Assembly (NCBI GenBank): GCA_026388125.1
Contig: JAPLKJ010000258.1
Span: forward strand, 1 to 33,883
Length of the DNA: 33,883 nt
DNA from: Elusimicrobiota bacterium
GTDB taxonomy: Bacteria; Elusimicrobiota; Elusimicrobia; Elusimicrobiales; UBA9959
Direction: 5' to 3'
Both the position numbers and the translations under genes were made by a program. Positions 12,177-20,846 of the stretch are shown in pieces (position 1 is the stretch's first letter; the number at the start of each line of letters is the position of its first letter). The notes under the pieces are model-generated. The model was not told where the DNA came from, ran no database searches, and saw nothing but the letters and a program-made list of their open reading frames with translations.

Positions 12177-12776
12177 ATGGACCTGACACTGTTCGTTTCC
12201 TCCGTTTTTACGCTGACGCTGGTCATGGACCCGCTGGGCAACATGCCGCCTTTCGTGACGGCCCTGAAGGGCGTGCCGGCGGACCGCAGGCGCGCCGTGG
12301 TGACCAGGGAGCTTTTTATAGCGCTGGGCATAATGGTGTTCTTCCTGTTCTTCGGCAAATCCCTGATGGCGTTCCTGGCGCTGGATATCATCTCGCTGAG
12401 CGTGGGCGGCGGCATAGTGCTGTTCCTGATAGCCATACAGATGATCTTCCCCAACCCGCATTCCTCTTTCGCCGAGGGCCCCGGCGGCGAGCCGTTCATC
12501 GTGCCGCTGGCCATCCCGCTGGTGGCGGGGCCCTCCACGCTGACCACCATCCTTATTTTTTCCATGAAGGACGGCGGCGGCTGGGCCGGCACGCTGGCGG
12601 TGGTGATAGTTTCCTGGCTGATCAACGTGGCCGTCCTGGCCGGGCTGTCCGACAGGATCTCCCGCTTCATGGGGGCGCGCGGCCTGCTGGCCATGGAAAA
12701 ACTGATGGGGATGATCCTGGTCACCATTTCGGTGCAGATGATAATGACCGGCCTGAAGAAGTTCCTGGCAGGCTGA
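12177..12776 (+). CDS. MarC-family (UPF0056) integral membrane protein
   Basis: 199 aa, close to the 200-220 aa family norm, with about six hydrophobic segments. Family signatures are LTLVMDPLGNMPPF near the N-terminus and FIVPLAIPLVAGPSTLTTIL in the second half; both halves share a PxGxxP or PxxxGP pattern, as in MarC/YhgN proteins. These sit in the inner membrane. The name comes from the E. coli mar locus, but a role in drug resistance is not supported and the transported substrate is unknown. The ATG at 12177 is the only sensible start. It leads a plus-strand group with proC eight bases downstream, so co-transcription is likely, though no metabolic link is evident. Confidence 0.88.
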   Translation: MDLTLFVSSVFTLTLVMDPLGNMPPFVTALKGVPADRRRAVVTRELFIALGIMVFFLFFGKSLMAFLALDIISLSVGGGIVLFLIAIQMIFPNPHSSFAEGPGGEPFIVPLAIPLVAGPSTLTTILIFSMKDGGGWAGTLAVVIVSWLINVAVLAGLSDRISRFMGARGLLAMEKLMGMILVTISVQMIMTGLKKFLAG

Positions 12777-12783
12777 TATAAAT

Positions 12784-13620
12784 ATGAAAAAGAACAGCCC
12801 TAACAAGCGCGGCGCAGGAAAAATAGCCATCATAGGCGCCGGGAATATCGGCGCTGCCATCGCGCGCGGCCTGGCCGCATCGGGGCGCTGCGCGCCGCAG
12901 GACATCATTCTCACCCGCCGCCGCGCCGAACTGCTGGAGGCGCTGCGCGCCGAAAAATTCAGCGTCAGCCACGACAACCGCGCGGCCGTAAAAGCGGCCG
13001 GCATAGTGATCCTGGCGGTGGGCCCGCTGGAGGCCGAGGCCGCGGTGCGCGGGCTCCGCCCCGCGCTGGACGCGCGGCGCCATATAGTGATCTCCATAGT
13101 CTCCGGCGTGACCACGGCGCAGATAGCCGGCTGGATGAATAAGAAAGTGAGCCTGGTCAGGGCCATGTCCAACACCGCCATAGCCATCCGCGAGGCCATG
13201 ACCTGCCTGTGCGCCGCGCCCGGCAGCCGCGACGCGCTGGCCCGGGCGAAAGATATTTTCGACGCGCTGGGCAAGACCGTCGTTATCAGCGAGGAGCTGA
13301 TGCTTTCGGCCACCGCGCTGGCCGGCTGCGGCATAGCTTTTTTCCTGCGCGCCATACGCGCCGCCTCGCAGGGGGGCACGCAGATAGGCTTTCATTCGGA
13401 AGAGGCGCTGCTGATGGCGGCGCAGACCGCCCGCGGCGCGGCCTCGCTGCTGCTGGGCCGCCAGGGCCACCCTGAAAGCGAGATCGACAAGGTCACCACC
13501 CCGCGCGGCTGCACCATAGAGGGGCTTAACGAGATGGAGCATCACGGCTTCAGCTCGGCCATGATAACCGGCATAGTGACCTCCAACGAAAAAGCCGCGA
13601 AACTTTTCGCTAAGAAGTGA
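12784..13620 (+). CDS. proC: pyrroline-5-carboxylate reductase
   Basis: 278 aa, the standard size. The N-terminal Rossmann fold has the dinucleotide motif IAIIGAGNIGAAIARGL, followed by the strand VILAVGPLEAE. The C-terminal helical domain carries the ProC signature region VTTPRGCTIEGLNEMEHHGF, close to the form seen in Bacteroidetes enzymes. It reduces pyrroline-5-carboxylate to proline with NAD(P)H, the last step of proline synthesis. The start at 12784 has only a weak ribosome site, and the gene begins right after marC. proB and proA are not in the window. proS two genes downstream uses the product proline, which may be a functional link or chance. Confidence 0.93.
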   Translation: MKKNSPNKRGAGKIAIIGAGNIGAAIARGLAASGRCAPQDIILTRRRAELLEALRAEKFSVSHDNRAAVKAAGIVILAVGPLEAEAAVRGLRPALDARRHIVISIVSGVTTAQIAGWMNKKVSLVRAMSNTAIAIREAMTCLCAAPGSRDALARAKDIFDALGKTVVISEELMLSATALAGCGIAFFLRAIRAASQGGTQIGFHSEEALLMAAQTARGAASLLLGRQGHPESEIDKVTTPRGCTIEGLNEMEHHGFSSAMITGIVTSNEKAAKLFAKK

Positions 13621-13643
13621 TTTGATACGCACAGGGAGGGAAA

Positions 13644-14210
13644 ATGAAAAAAATATCGCTGCTGCTGCTGCTGCTGCTCGCGCTGGCGCCGGGCCTGTTC
13701 GCCGGCGGGGGGAACCGGTCGCTCAAAGGCGTGGATATGCCCGAGAACCTGGCCTTCGAAGGCGCCGCCCTTTCGCTTAACGGCATGGGCCTGCGCACCA
13801 AGGTGGTCTTCAAGGTCTATGTGGCCGGCCTGTACCTGGAGAAAAGATCGGCCGACGGCATGGAAATAGCCGCGTCCGAGCAGGTCAAGCGCATGGAGCT
13901 GGTGTTCCTGCGCAATGTGGACGGCGCCACGGTGGCCGAGGCCATCACCGGCGGGTTCGACAAGAACGCCGGCCCCGCCCTGCCCGCCCTCAAGGCGCGC
14001 ATAGAAAAGTTCTCCAAAATGATCCCCGACGTTAAAAAAGGGGACAGGCTGGTTTTTATCTACCGCCCCGGCTCCGGCCTTGAAGTGCTGGCCGGCGGGA
14101 AAACCACCGGTAAGATAGAGGGAAAGGATTTTTCGGATACGCTGTTCAAGGTGTGGCTGGGCGCGAGCCCCGCGGACAAGGCCCTCAAGGCCGGCCTGCT
14201 GGGCGCCTGA
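13644..14210 (+). CDS. secreted chalcone-isomerase-like protein
   Basis: 188 aa. An N-terminal Lys-Lys and a long Leu run ending LFAGG form a clear signal peptide, so the protein is exported. The mature part begins with a short strand and then LNGMGLRTKVVFKVYVAGLYLEK, followed by LVFLRNVDGATVAEAITGGF, VKKGDRLVFIYRPGSG, a GGKTTGKIEGKDF turn and LFKVWLGASPADKALKAGLLG. These match the bacterial chalcone-isomerase-like family (PF16036). Members are periplasmic and lack known isomerase activity; the fold suggests lipid or small-molecule binding. The substrate is unknown. GGGAGG sits a few bases before the ATG. It lies between proC and proS on the same strand, probably co-transcribed, with no obvious relation to either. 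Confidence 0.85.
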   Translation: MKKISLLLLLLLALAPGLFAGGGNRSLKGVDMPENLAFEGAALSLNGMGLRTKVVFKVYVAGLYLEKRSADGMEIAASEQVKRMELVFLRNVDGATVAEAITGGFDKNAGPALPALKARIEKFSKMIPDVKKGDRLVFIYRPGSGLEVLAGGKTTGKIEGKDFSDTLFKVWLGASPADKALKAGLLGA

Positions 14211-14242
14211 GCCGCGCGGACCTTTGATCTACAGGAGTCAAT

Positions 14243-15796
14243 ATGAACAAACCCGGTGAAACCCAGAAGACGGAAGCGGCGGCCGTTACTACCCGCGCGC
14301 AGGACTACGCCCAGTGGTACCTCGACGTCATAAAGAAGGCCTGCCTGGCCGAACATTCCTCGGTACGCGGCTGCATGGTGATCCGCCCGCACGGCTACGC
14401 CATCTGGGAAAAGATGCAGCGCGAGCTCGACGACAGATTCAAGGCCACCGGGCACGAGAACGCCTACTTCCCTCTTTTTATCCCGCTTTCTTTCTTCTCG
14501 CGCGAAGAAAAACACGCGTCCGGCTTCGCCAAGGAATGCGCGGTGGTGACGCATCACCGCCTGAAATCCGTGGACGGCGAGATAGTGGTGGACCCGGAGT
14601 CGAAGCTTGAAGAGCCGCTCGTGGTGCGGCCCACCAGCGAGACCATCATCTGGGCGCAGTACAAGAACTGGATACAGAGCTACCGGGACCTGCCGCTGCT
14701 GATAAACCAGTGGGCCAACGTGGTGCGCTGGGAGATGCGCACCCGGCTGTTCCTGCGCACCGCCGAGTTCCTGTGGCAGGAAGGCCACACGGCGCACGCC
14801 ACGGAAAAGGAAGCGCTGGAAGAGACCTGGCGCATGCTGGACGTTTATTCCGACTTCACCGAGAACGTGATGGCGGTCCCCGTTATCAAGGGCCGCAAGA
14901 CGGAAGGCGAGCGGTTCGCCGGCGCCATCGAGACGCTTTCCATAGAAGGCATGATGCAGGACGGCAAGGCCCTGCAGATGGGGACCAGCCATTACCTGGG
15001 CCAGAACTTCGCCAAAGGCGCGGACGTGAAATTCCAGAACAAGGAAGGCCAGCTGGAATACGTCTACGCCACCAGCTGGGGCGTGAGCACCCGGCTGATA
15101 GGCGCCCTCATCATGACGCACTCCGACGACGCAGGACTGGTGCTGCCGCCGAAGCTCGCGCCCATACAGGTGATAGTGATCCCGATCTTCAAGAACGAAG
15201 AGGAACGCGTAAAGACCACGGACGCGGCCGGCAAAGTGCTAGCCGAACTCAAAGCCCTGGGCGTAGCCGTGCGCGTGGACGCCCGCGACGGCATCATGCC
15301 CGGCGCGAAATACTACGAATGGGAAGGCAAAGGCGTGCCGCTGCGCATAGAGATAGGCCCCAAGGACCTGGAAAAAGGCTCGCTGTGCATCGCCCGCAGG
15401 TTCGTGCCCGAGATCAAAGGGGAAGCCCCCGACGCCCAGCGCCGCCGCCGTAAATCTTTCCTGCCCCGGGCCGAAGCCATCGCTTCCATACTTCCCACGC
15501 TGGAAGCTATGCAGAAAGAGCTGCTCGAGCGCGCCCGCGCCAACCGCGCGGCGCGCACGCGCGTGATAGACAAGCTGGAGGAGTTCGAGAAGTTCTTCGG
15601 CGAGGGCGGCGGCTTCGCCTGGGTGCACTGGGCCGGCACTTCGGAGCAGGAAGAGGAAATGACCAAGCGCTTCGAGACCAGCATCCGCTGCATCCCGTTC
15701 GAGGACCAGATCCCTCCGGAAGCGAAGGGCGAAGGCGTCTGCATCCTTACCGGCCGGCCCTCGAAGCAGAGGGTGCTGATGGCCAAGTCGTATTAA
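14243..15796 (+). CDS. proS: prolyl-tRNA synthetase, archaeal/eukaryal type
   Basis: 517 aa. Class II aminoacyl-tRNA synthetase motifs are visible: motif 1 around RPHGYAIWEKMQREL, motif 2 as RWEMRTRLFLRTAEFLWQEGHTAH, and motif 3 as GVSTRLIGALIMTHSDDAGLVLPP. An anticodon-binding domain follows (about 300-410), then the extra C-terminal domain ending in AKSY. Length, the lack of the inserted editing domain of E. coli-type ProRS, and the terminal tyrosine all place it in the short archaeal/eukaryal-like class found in scattered bacteria. It charges tRNA-Pro. AGGAG lies just before the ATG. It closes the marC-proC group and converges on the response regulator gene with 30 bases between stops. Confidence 0.95.
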   Translation: MNKPGETQKTEAAAVTTRAQDYAQWYLDVIKKACLAEHSSVRGCMVIRPHGYAIWEKMQRELDDRFKATGHENAYFPLFIPLSFFSREEKHASGFAKECAVVTHHRLKSVDGEIVVDPESKLEEPLVVRPTSETIIWAQYKNWIQSYRDLPLLINQWANVVRWEMRTRLFLRTAEFLWQEGHTAHATEKEALEETWRMLDVYSDFTENVMAVPVIKGRKTEGERFAGAIETLSIEGMMQDGKALQMGTSHYLGQNFAKGADVKFQNKEGQLEYVYATSWGVSTRLIGALIMTHSDDAGLVLPPKLAPIQVIVIPIFKNEEERVKTTDAAGKVLAELKALGVAVRVDARDGIMPGAKYYEWEGKGVPLRIEIGPKDLEKGSLCIARRFVPEIKGEAPDAQRRRRKSFLPRAEAIASILPTLEAMQKELLERARANRAARTRVIDKLEEFEKFFGEGGGFAWVHWAGTSEQEEEMTKRFETSIRCIPFEDQIPPEAKGEGVCILTGRPSKQRVLMAKSY

Positions 15797-15826
15797 GCCC
15801 GGAAAAGCCGCGCTCCCAAAGACGGA

Positions 15827-16201
15827 CTAATGTCCGGTTTCCGGCAGGAACCCCGCTATAACGGAGAGCAGCTCTTTGCTGTCCACCGGTTTCTTCAATA
15901 CGCGGACATTTGGCATCCCTGAAACCCAGGGGATTATTTTTTCGGGCAGGCCCGTTACGAACACTACCGGGATTTTTTCCTTAATAAGACCGCTGACAAT
16001 GTCTAACACCTGTTTCCCGCCGCCTGACGGCAACGCAACGTCCAGGAGAAGAAGGTCAGCCGGGGCTTCCTTGAACAGGATAATGGCCGCCGTGGCTTCT
16101 GCCGCGGTCTCCACTATATATCCTGTTTTAGTGAGCAGCGCAGAGTAATACTCGAGAATATTGGTCTCGTCGTCCACCGCAAGTATTTTGAAAAGTTTCA
16201 T
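15827..16201 (-). CDS. orphan single-domain response regulator (CheY-like)
   Basis: 124 aa, only a receiver domain. It has the acidic pair D10-D11 in ILAVDDE, phosphoacceptor D54 in LLLLDVALPSGGG, the threonine of VVFVTG, and the conserved lysine in VLKKPVD. There is no output domain, so it probably acts by protein contact or passes phosphate in a relay. No kinase is adjacent; the hybrid kinase and Hpt genes at 20847-23864 are the nearest candidate partners. The ATG follows a GGGGGGAGA stretch very closely. A -10 box at 16243-16248 suggests its own promoter. It reads toward the proS stop. Confidence 0.92.
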   Translation of the reverse strand: MKLFKILAVDDETNILEYYSALLTKTGYIVETAAEATAAIILFKEAPADLLLLDVALPSGGGKQVLDIVSGLIKEKIPVVFVTGLPEKIIPWVSGMPNVRVLKKPVDSKELLSVIAGFLPETGH

Positions 16202-16242
16202 TCTCCCCCCGGAATTTTCGTCTAACCTGCAATATTGATTTT

Positions 16243-16248
16243 ATTATA
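16243..16248 (-). promoter_or_regulatory. -10 element of the orphan response regulator
   Basis: On the minus strand TATAAT lies about 40 bases before the start codon. The hexamer 17 bases upstream is weak. Confidence 0.4.
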
Positions 16249-16330
16249 CAACAAGAGTCCCGGCCATGTTCAGCCGCAGCGGTGCGCGCTGTTGAGAAAT
16301 AGTCAAAAAGGCAAATACGTCCCCTGTAAA

Positions 16331-16367
16331 ACAAAACCGCCGGGCTTCTCCGGCGGTTCTGTTTTGT
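16331..16367 (-). terminator. intrinsic terminator after the metalloprotease gene (possibly bidirectional)
   Basis: AACCGCCGG pairs perfectly with CCGGCGGTT around a six-base loop. On the minus strand the stem is followed by TTTTGTTTT; on the plus strand by CTGTTTTGT. It sits 15 bases after the minus-strand protease stop. Confidence 0.85.
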
Positions 16368-16381
16368 GCGGCCGCTTTGTC

Positions 16382-17349
16382 TCAGCGCGCGGGAGAGTAT
16401 CCGGTCCAGGGGATATTGCCATCCAGCGCGGAGAAAGCCGGGGTCAGCAGTTCGTCCTCGCCGAAGCTCCGGGCGGCCGGCGGCAGCAGTTCGGCGGGGT
16501 TGGCCGGTTTGTACCAGCACAGCGGGCGGAAGCCGCTCAGGAAGCCGGCGGAGCGGGTGCAGGTGCCCGCGGCCACGTTGGTGTTGCTCAGCGGGGCCGA
16601 GACGGGCTGGGTGCACCGCGAGCCCGCCAGGTAAGTGTCCATGCGGCACTGGGTGGCGGGATGAGAGGTGAACATGGCGGTCACCACTTTGGGGTCGGGC
16701 GTGGCGAAGCTGGGGGCCACGGTGTCGTTGTGCAGGACCTGGAACAGGTAGGACACGGATTTGCCGGCCATGGAGGCCCTGACGCAGATGGCCCGGTCCT
16801 CGGGCGCGGGGAAGTATTTTTCGCAGGACTTCTGCGCCACTTCATCGCTTTCCGACTTGTGTGTGAAAGTTACAGTGGCGGGATCTGCGAAGACCTGCCT
16901 GAGGCATTTGAGGTTGGCGTAATAGTCGGACTGGCCCTCTATGGAGGCCCAGCCGCCCTTGGGCGCGCCGCCCAGGTGGTGGCCCAGCTCGTGGCAGAGC
17001 ACCAGCGCGAAGCCGTCCATGGTGATGGTCTCGTGGCGGGCCAGGCCGCCGTACATGTTGACGATATATTTATTGCCGCTCTGCGAGGCGTTGGCGTTAA
17101 CGGTGGCGTCGGTCCAGAGGCGGTTGATCTGCAATACCTTGCCCTGCGCGGCCACTACCGGTTTATAGATCCGCTCCACGGTAGTGATAACTTCGTTGAA
17201 CTGCGCCTCCAGGATGCCCTTGGCGTAGATGGAATCTACCGGGATCTTAAGGTTGTTGGGAGGCAGGAAGCCCGGGCAATCCGAGGCGGCGGCGGGCAGC
17301 GCGGCTTCGACGGAGGCGTAAATGTAAAGCTGGCCATACAGGCGGCCAT
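16382..17349 (-). CDS. secreted HExxH zinc metalloprotease-like protein, N-terminus out of frame
   Basis: About 310 residues of clear coding sequence. The core is GFALVLCHELGHHLGG: an HELGH zinc motif with a further His and Gly, then GWASIEGQSDYYANLKCL where the Glu or Asp could complete the site. At least eight cysteines are spread after the signal region, which suits an exported, disulphide-bonded protein. AALPAAASDCPGF looks like the end of a signal peptide. No ATG, GTG or TTG is in frame near this N-terminus. The best start, ATG at 17349 with GAGGAGG eight bases upstream, is in a different frame, so a one-base shift is needed. The 689-aa track ORF extends through the M28 gene only as antisense. 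The exact peptidase family is uncertain. Confidence 0.65.
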
Positions 17350-17364
17350 AGAAGCGGCCTCCTC
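17312..17364. other. head-to-head junction of two protease genes with paired ribosome sites and a shared frame break
   Basis: Plus strand: GGAGG (17312-17316), five bases, ATG (17322), then at once a TAA. Minus strand: GAGGAGG (17364-17358), eight bases, ATG (17349). Neither ATG is in frame with its protease body. Adding one base near 17325 would put both in frame. There is no room for promoters between the genes. Confidence 0.5.
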
Positions 17365-17377
17365 GGCCGGCGGGCTG

Positions 17378-18505
17378 GTGCCGGCCGTGCCGGGGCGCGT
17401 GGATCTTGAGCAGCCGGTGTGGGTAAGCGTGGAAAAAGGCGACGTGGCGGCCCTGGACGAGGCCCTGTTCAAAAGCGCGCCGCTGGCGCAGAACCAGCGC
17501 GTGGCCATATATAAGTTCGCTCCCTCCGAGCTGGGCCGGCTGGCCGACGGGATGCACCGCGCCATGCGCCGCGCGCCGGGTTTCTTCGCCTACGACACGC
17601 TGGAGGCCGCGCTGGAGGACCTGAAGACGCCGCCGGAGCCGCAGGCGCGGGCCTATTCCCTGGACCAGGGCGTCCGCGTCCGGGAACTGCTGCCCCTGGT
17701 GAAAGAAGAATCCATAGTTTCCGCCATTACTTCGCTTTCTTCCTACAGGAACAGGTACTACCGCGGCGCCACCGGCGTGGACGCTTCCAAGTGGCTGCAG
17801 CAGCTCTGGGGCAGCTACGCCGAGGGCCGGCCCGACATTTCCGTGGAGGCCTTTAAGCACGCCGCTTTCCAGCAGGAATCCGTGATACTTACCATGCGCG
17901 GCGCCGCCGAGCCGGAGAAAGTGATAGTGATAGGCGGCCACCTGGACTCCATCGCGGGCTCCGGGGATAACCCGGCCCCGGGCGCCGACGACAACGCCTC
18001 GGGCGTGGCCGTAACCAACGAGATAATAAAGGTCCTGATAGCGGGCGGCTACAGGCCCGCCAAAACCATCAAGTTCATGGCTTTCGCCGCCGAAGAGGCC
18101 GGGCTGCGCGGCTCCGGCGACGTGTCCGCGGCCTTCCAGAAGGAAGGCGTGAAGGTGGAGGGGATGCTCAACCTCGACATGACCAATTACAAAGGCTCGG
18201 AGAAGGACATATACTTCGTTTCCGACAATACCAGCGCGGACCAGAACGCCTTCCTGGGGAAGCTCATCGATACTTACCTCGGCTACACCTGGGGCAGCTT
18301 CAAGTGCGGCTACGGCTGCTCGGACCACGCCTCCTGGAGCAAGAAAGGCTACCCGGCCTCCACGCCTTTCGAGTCCACCTACGAGCAGTGCAACCCTTAC
18401 ATCCACAAGGCCGTAGACACGCTGGCGCAGACCGGCGGCAGGGCCGAACACTCGCTGAAGTTCGCCCGGCTGGGCCTGGCCTACGCCGTGGAGCTGGCGA
18501 AGTAG
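17378..18505 (+). CDS. M28-family zinc aminopeptidase with N-terminal propeptide, start uncertain
   Basis: About 375 aa from the first in-frame GTG. The propeptide-like part opens QPVWVSVEKGDVAAL, as in bacterial leucyl aminopeptidases, and runs to about residue 100. The catalytic domain has all metal ligands and the base: GGHLDS (His), GADDNASG (bridging Asp), AAEEAGLRGS (Glu base and Glu ligand), NLDMTNY (Asp) and GCSDHASW (last His). It removes N-terminal amino acids and is normally exported, but no signal peptide is in frame here. GTG codons at 17378, 17387 and 17399 lack ribosome sites, and the well-placed ATG at 17322 runs straight into TAA. The N-terminus is therefore truncated or frameshifted. 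The 756-aa track ORF extends upstream only as antisense of the metalloprotease. Confidence 0.82.
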   Translation: MPAVPGRVDLEQPVWVSVEKGDVAALDEALFKSAPLAQNQRVAIYKFAPSELGRLADGMHRAMRRAPGFFAYDTLEAALEDLKTPPEPQARAYSLDQGVRVRELLPLVKEESIVSAITSLSSYRNRYYRGATGVDASKWLQQLWGSYAEGRPDISVEAFKHAAFQQESVILTMRGAAEPEKVIVIGGHLDSIAGSGDNPAPGADDNASGVAVTNEIIKVLIAGGYRPAKTIKFMAFAAEEAGLRGSGDVSAAFQKEGVKVEGMLNLDMTNYKGSEKDIYFVSDNTSADQNAFLGKLIDTYLGYTWGSFKCGYGCSDHASWSKKGYPASTPFESTYEQCNPYIHKAVDTLAQTGGRAEHSLKFARLGLAYAVELAK

Positions 18506-18610
18506 CCAGAATTACCGGCTGGCATTCTTAATAAAAAATACCGCGCCCGCTTTTTAGCCTGTGTGCCGCGCGGCCCGTTCCGCGTCAACGCTGCTCCGCC
18601 CCCGGCAGAG

Positions 18611-18640
18611 TTGCATAAAATAGTCTTTTCCCGTTATAAT
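18611..18640 (+). promoter_or_regulatory. promoter of the TPR membrane protein gene
   Basis: TTGCAT (18611-18616), 18 bases, TATAAT (18635-18640). The expected leader is about 70 bases. AGGAGA (18695-18700) is 17 bases from the ATG, further than usual. Confidence 0.55.
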
Positions 18641-18717
18641 AGAAAAGCCGGCGGAGCAGGTTTAAGAAAAGCCAGTCCGTGCCGGGCTGTTGATAGGAGA
18701 ATTTGCGATAAGCCGCC

Positions 18718-20700
18718 ATGGCGCATAAACATAAAACAAAACCGCCGCCGCAAAAACCCTCCGCGGCCGCGGTCCCCGCCGCCCCCGCGAACGCCGCGTT
18801 CCCGAGCTGGCGGGCTAACGTGGCGGCGCTGGCCGTTATTCTGGCCGTCGCGCTGGCGGCGTTCTGGCCTGTGCTTAAAGCCGGCTTTATAAGCTGGGAC
18901 GACCCGCAATACATAACCCAGAACAGTATAGTCACCGGCCCGCACTGGAAAGAGGTATTTACCACCTCGCCTTTGGGATATTATCATCCGCTGACCGTGC
19001 TGGTCTATAAAATAGAATACGCGCTGGCCGGGCCGAAACCGGCCGTTTTTCATGCCGTAAATCTCGCGCTGCATCTGGCCAACTGCGCGCTGGTCTATTA
19101 TTTCGCGCTGGCCTTGCGCTGCGGGGCCTTGCCGGCCCTGCTGGCCGCCCTGCTTTTCGCGGTTCATCCTACGCGGGCGGAACCGGTGGCCTGGGTGTCG
19201 GGCATGAAGGACCTGTTGTGCTGCCTTTTTTTCATGGGAACGCTGCTGACATACCTGCGCTATCTGAAAAAGGCGGTCGGCGGCGCGGCGGCGGGGTGGA
19301 GCTGGCTGGCGGCCTCCGCCGCGTTGTTCACGGCGGCATTGATGGCAAAGCCCACCATCCTGGCGGGCGCGCTCGCGCTGTTCCTGCTGGATTGGCATGA
19401 AGGGCGGGCGTGGAGCAGAAAAAGTATTTTAGAAAAACTGCCGTACTTCCTGGCCGGCGCGGCGATGGTCCTCCTGTCACGCAAGCTCGGGAACTTCCTT
19501 GTCGAGCCGCGCGCCGGTTTTCATCCCTTAGCGGTTCTGTCGCTATGCGGGCACGGCGCTCTTTTTTATCTCGGCAAGATGTTCTTCCCGGTCAACCTGG
19601 CGGTGTTATACCCGCTGATAGAACCGCCGAAGAACGCTGTTCTGGCGCAGCTGCCGTATCTCGCCATGGCGGCCGCGGTCATTTTTCTTTTCGCGGCCAG
19701 ATTGCGGGCGTACGCCTTCGGAGCGGCGTTTTTCGCCCTGACGCTTTTGCCCGGGCTGCCTTTCACCGGGATATTTCCGGCGGACAGATATCTCTACATT
19801 CCCGCCATAGGTTTGTTCTACGCGGCCGGCGCGGCGTTCTCGGCGCTCCGGGAAAGAGCGAAAAGGCCTGCGGCGGCGATCGCCGCCGCGCTGGTGATCG
19901 CGCTGGCCTGGAATTGCCATGCGCGGGTGAAATTATGGGGCAGTTCCATAGACCTGTGGAGCGACGCCGTAGCCACTTATCAGCACAAACCGCAGAAGAA
20001 CAACGGTTTTTTCGCGTTAGTGTATTCAAAGCTCGCCCATGCGCGCGCCGAACTTGGGTTTTACGAGCAGGCGATCGCCGATTACACCAAGGCGCTTGAG
20101 ATCGCGCCCGAAGCCGGGGATACCACCGCCGGTATTTATTGGCGGAGGGGCGAGACCCGCTTCGTCCTTAAACAATACGCTCCCGCCCTGGAGGATTACA
20201 ACAGCTCGCTGCGGCTTCTCCCGGGCCAGCCGGGGGTTTACGTCAGGCGGGGAATGACGCTCTTCGAGCTTGCCCGCTACGAGGCGGCGGCCGCCGATCT
20301 CAGCACGGCGCTGAAACTGGCCCCCGCCAGCGTCGATAGGTTAAAGGCCTATTACTGGCTGGGTAATTGCGGCTTCCGTCTTAACCGCTATGAGCAGGCG
20401 GCGCGGGATTTTGGCAAAGCGGCCGAGCTCAGTCCGGACAGCGCCCTGATCCGCAACAATCACGGCGCGGCGTTGCTGTCCCTGGGCCGCTACGACGAGG
20501 CGGAAGCGGAGTTCAGTGCGGCGGTGCAGCTTTCGCCGCAATTTGCGGACGCGTATCTTAACAGGGGAAGGGTCCGTTTTATCGCCAAGCGCTATGGCCC
20601 GGCGATCGAGGATTTCAGCAAGGCGGCCGCCCTGGCCCCGAACAGCGCCGTTGCGCGCGACTCTCTTGCCTCCGCCGAAAAACTCCAAAAAAGACGCTGA
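18718..20700 (+). CDS. multispanning TPR protein resembling TMTC-type glycosyltransferases
   Basis: 660 aa. A short Lys/Pro/Ala-rich cytosolic start is followed by roughly ten hydrophobic segments up to about residue 400. Just after the first segment comes ISWDDPQYITQN, an acidic DD motif as in GT-C glycosyltransferases, and later HPTRAEPVAWVSGMKDLL, typical of bacterial TMTC-like proteins. The last 230 residues are about six TPR repeats, with repeated patterns such as YEQAIADYTKALEIAP and YDEAEAEFSAAVQLSP. Such proteins may transfer sugars from a lipid carrier to exported proteins; neither donor nor acceptor can be read here. It has its own promoter. The neighbours (M28 peptidase, histidine kinase) give no clear pathway. 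Confidence 0.75.
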   Translation: MAHKHKTKPPPQKPSAAAVPAAPANAAFPSWRANVAALAVILAVALAAFWPVLKAGFISWDDPQYITQNSIVTGPHWKEVFTTSPLGYYHPLTVLVYKIEYALAGPKPAVFHAVNLALHLANCALVYYFALALRCGALPALLAALLFAVHPTRAEPVAWVSGMKDLLCCLFFMGTLLTYLRYLKKAVGGAAAGWSWLAASAALFTAALMAKPTILAGALALFLLDWHEGRAWSRKSILEKLPYFLAGAAMVLLSRKLGNFLVEPRAGFHPLAVLSLCGHGALFYLGKMFFPVNLAVLYPLIEPPKNAVLAQLPYLAMAAAVIFLFAARLRAYAFGAAFFALTLLPGLPFTGIFPADRYLYIPAIGLFYAAGAAFSALRERAKRPAAAIAAALVIALAWNCHARVKLWGSSIDLWSDAVATYQHKPQKNNGFFALVYSKLAHARAELGFYEQAIADYTKALEIAPEAGDTTAGIYWRRGETRFVLKQYAPALEDYNSSLRLLPGQPGVYVRRGMTLFELARYEAAAADLSTALKLAPASVDRLKAYYWLGNCGFRLNRYEQAARDFGKAAELSPDSALIRNNHGAALLSLGRYDEAEAEFSAAVQLSPQFADAYLNRGRVRFIAKRYGPAIEDFSKAAALAPNSAVARDSLASAEKLQKRR

Positions 20701-20768
20701 CGGCACTTCTTTTTGTCTCCCGACGAAGAAAGCCCGGCGGTTTTGTTTTGGCGGAGGGCGGGTTTTTG

Positions 20769-20774
20769 TATAAT
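20769..20774 (+). promoter_or_regulatory. -10 element of the hybrid histidine kinase operon
   Basis: TATAAT, about 70 bases before the ATG. The -35 region (TTTTGG, 17 bases upstream) is poor. No clear terminator for the preceding gene was found in the gap 20701-20846. Confidence 0.35.
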
Positions 20775-20846
20775 AAACTTCCAGCCGCGGGAATAATATA
20801 CGGCCGGTGCCGTAGGGCGTTATTTTGAACTGAAAGACAAAAGTAT

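Noticed and set aside
12069-13379. 436-codon minus-strand ORF across marC and proC
   Set aside because: It covers two well-recognised genes on the other strand and has no domain of its own.
16235-17377. Upstream half of the 756-codon plus-strand ORF fused to the M28 peptidase
   Set aside because: It is the exact codon complement of the metalloprotease gene; only the part after about 17378 is peptidase.
17350-18451. Upstream half of the 689-codon minus-strand ORF joined to the metalloprotease
   Set aside because: It is codon-aligned antisense of the M28 gene, not a real extension.
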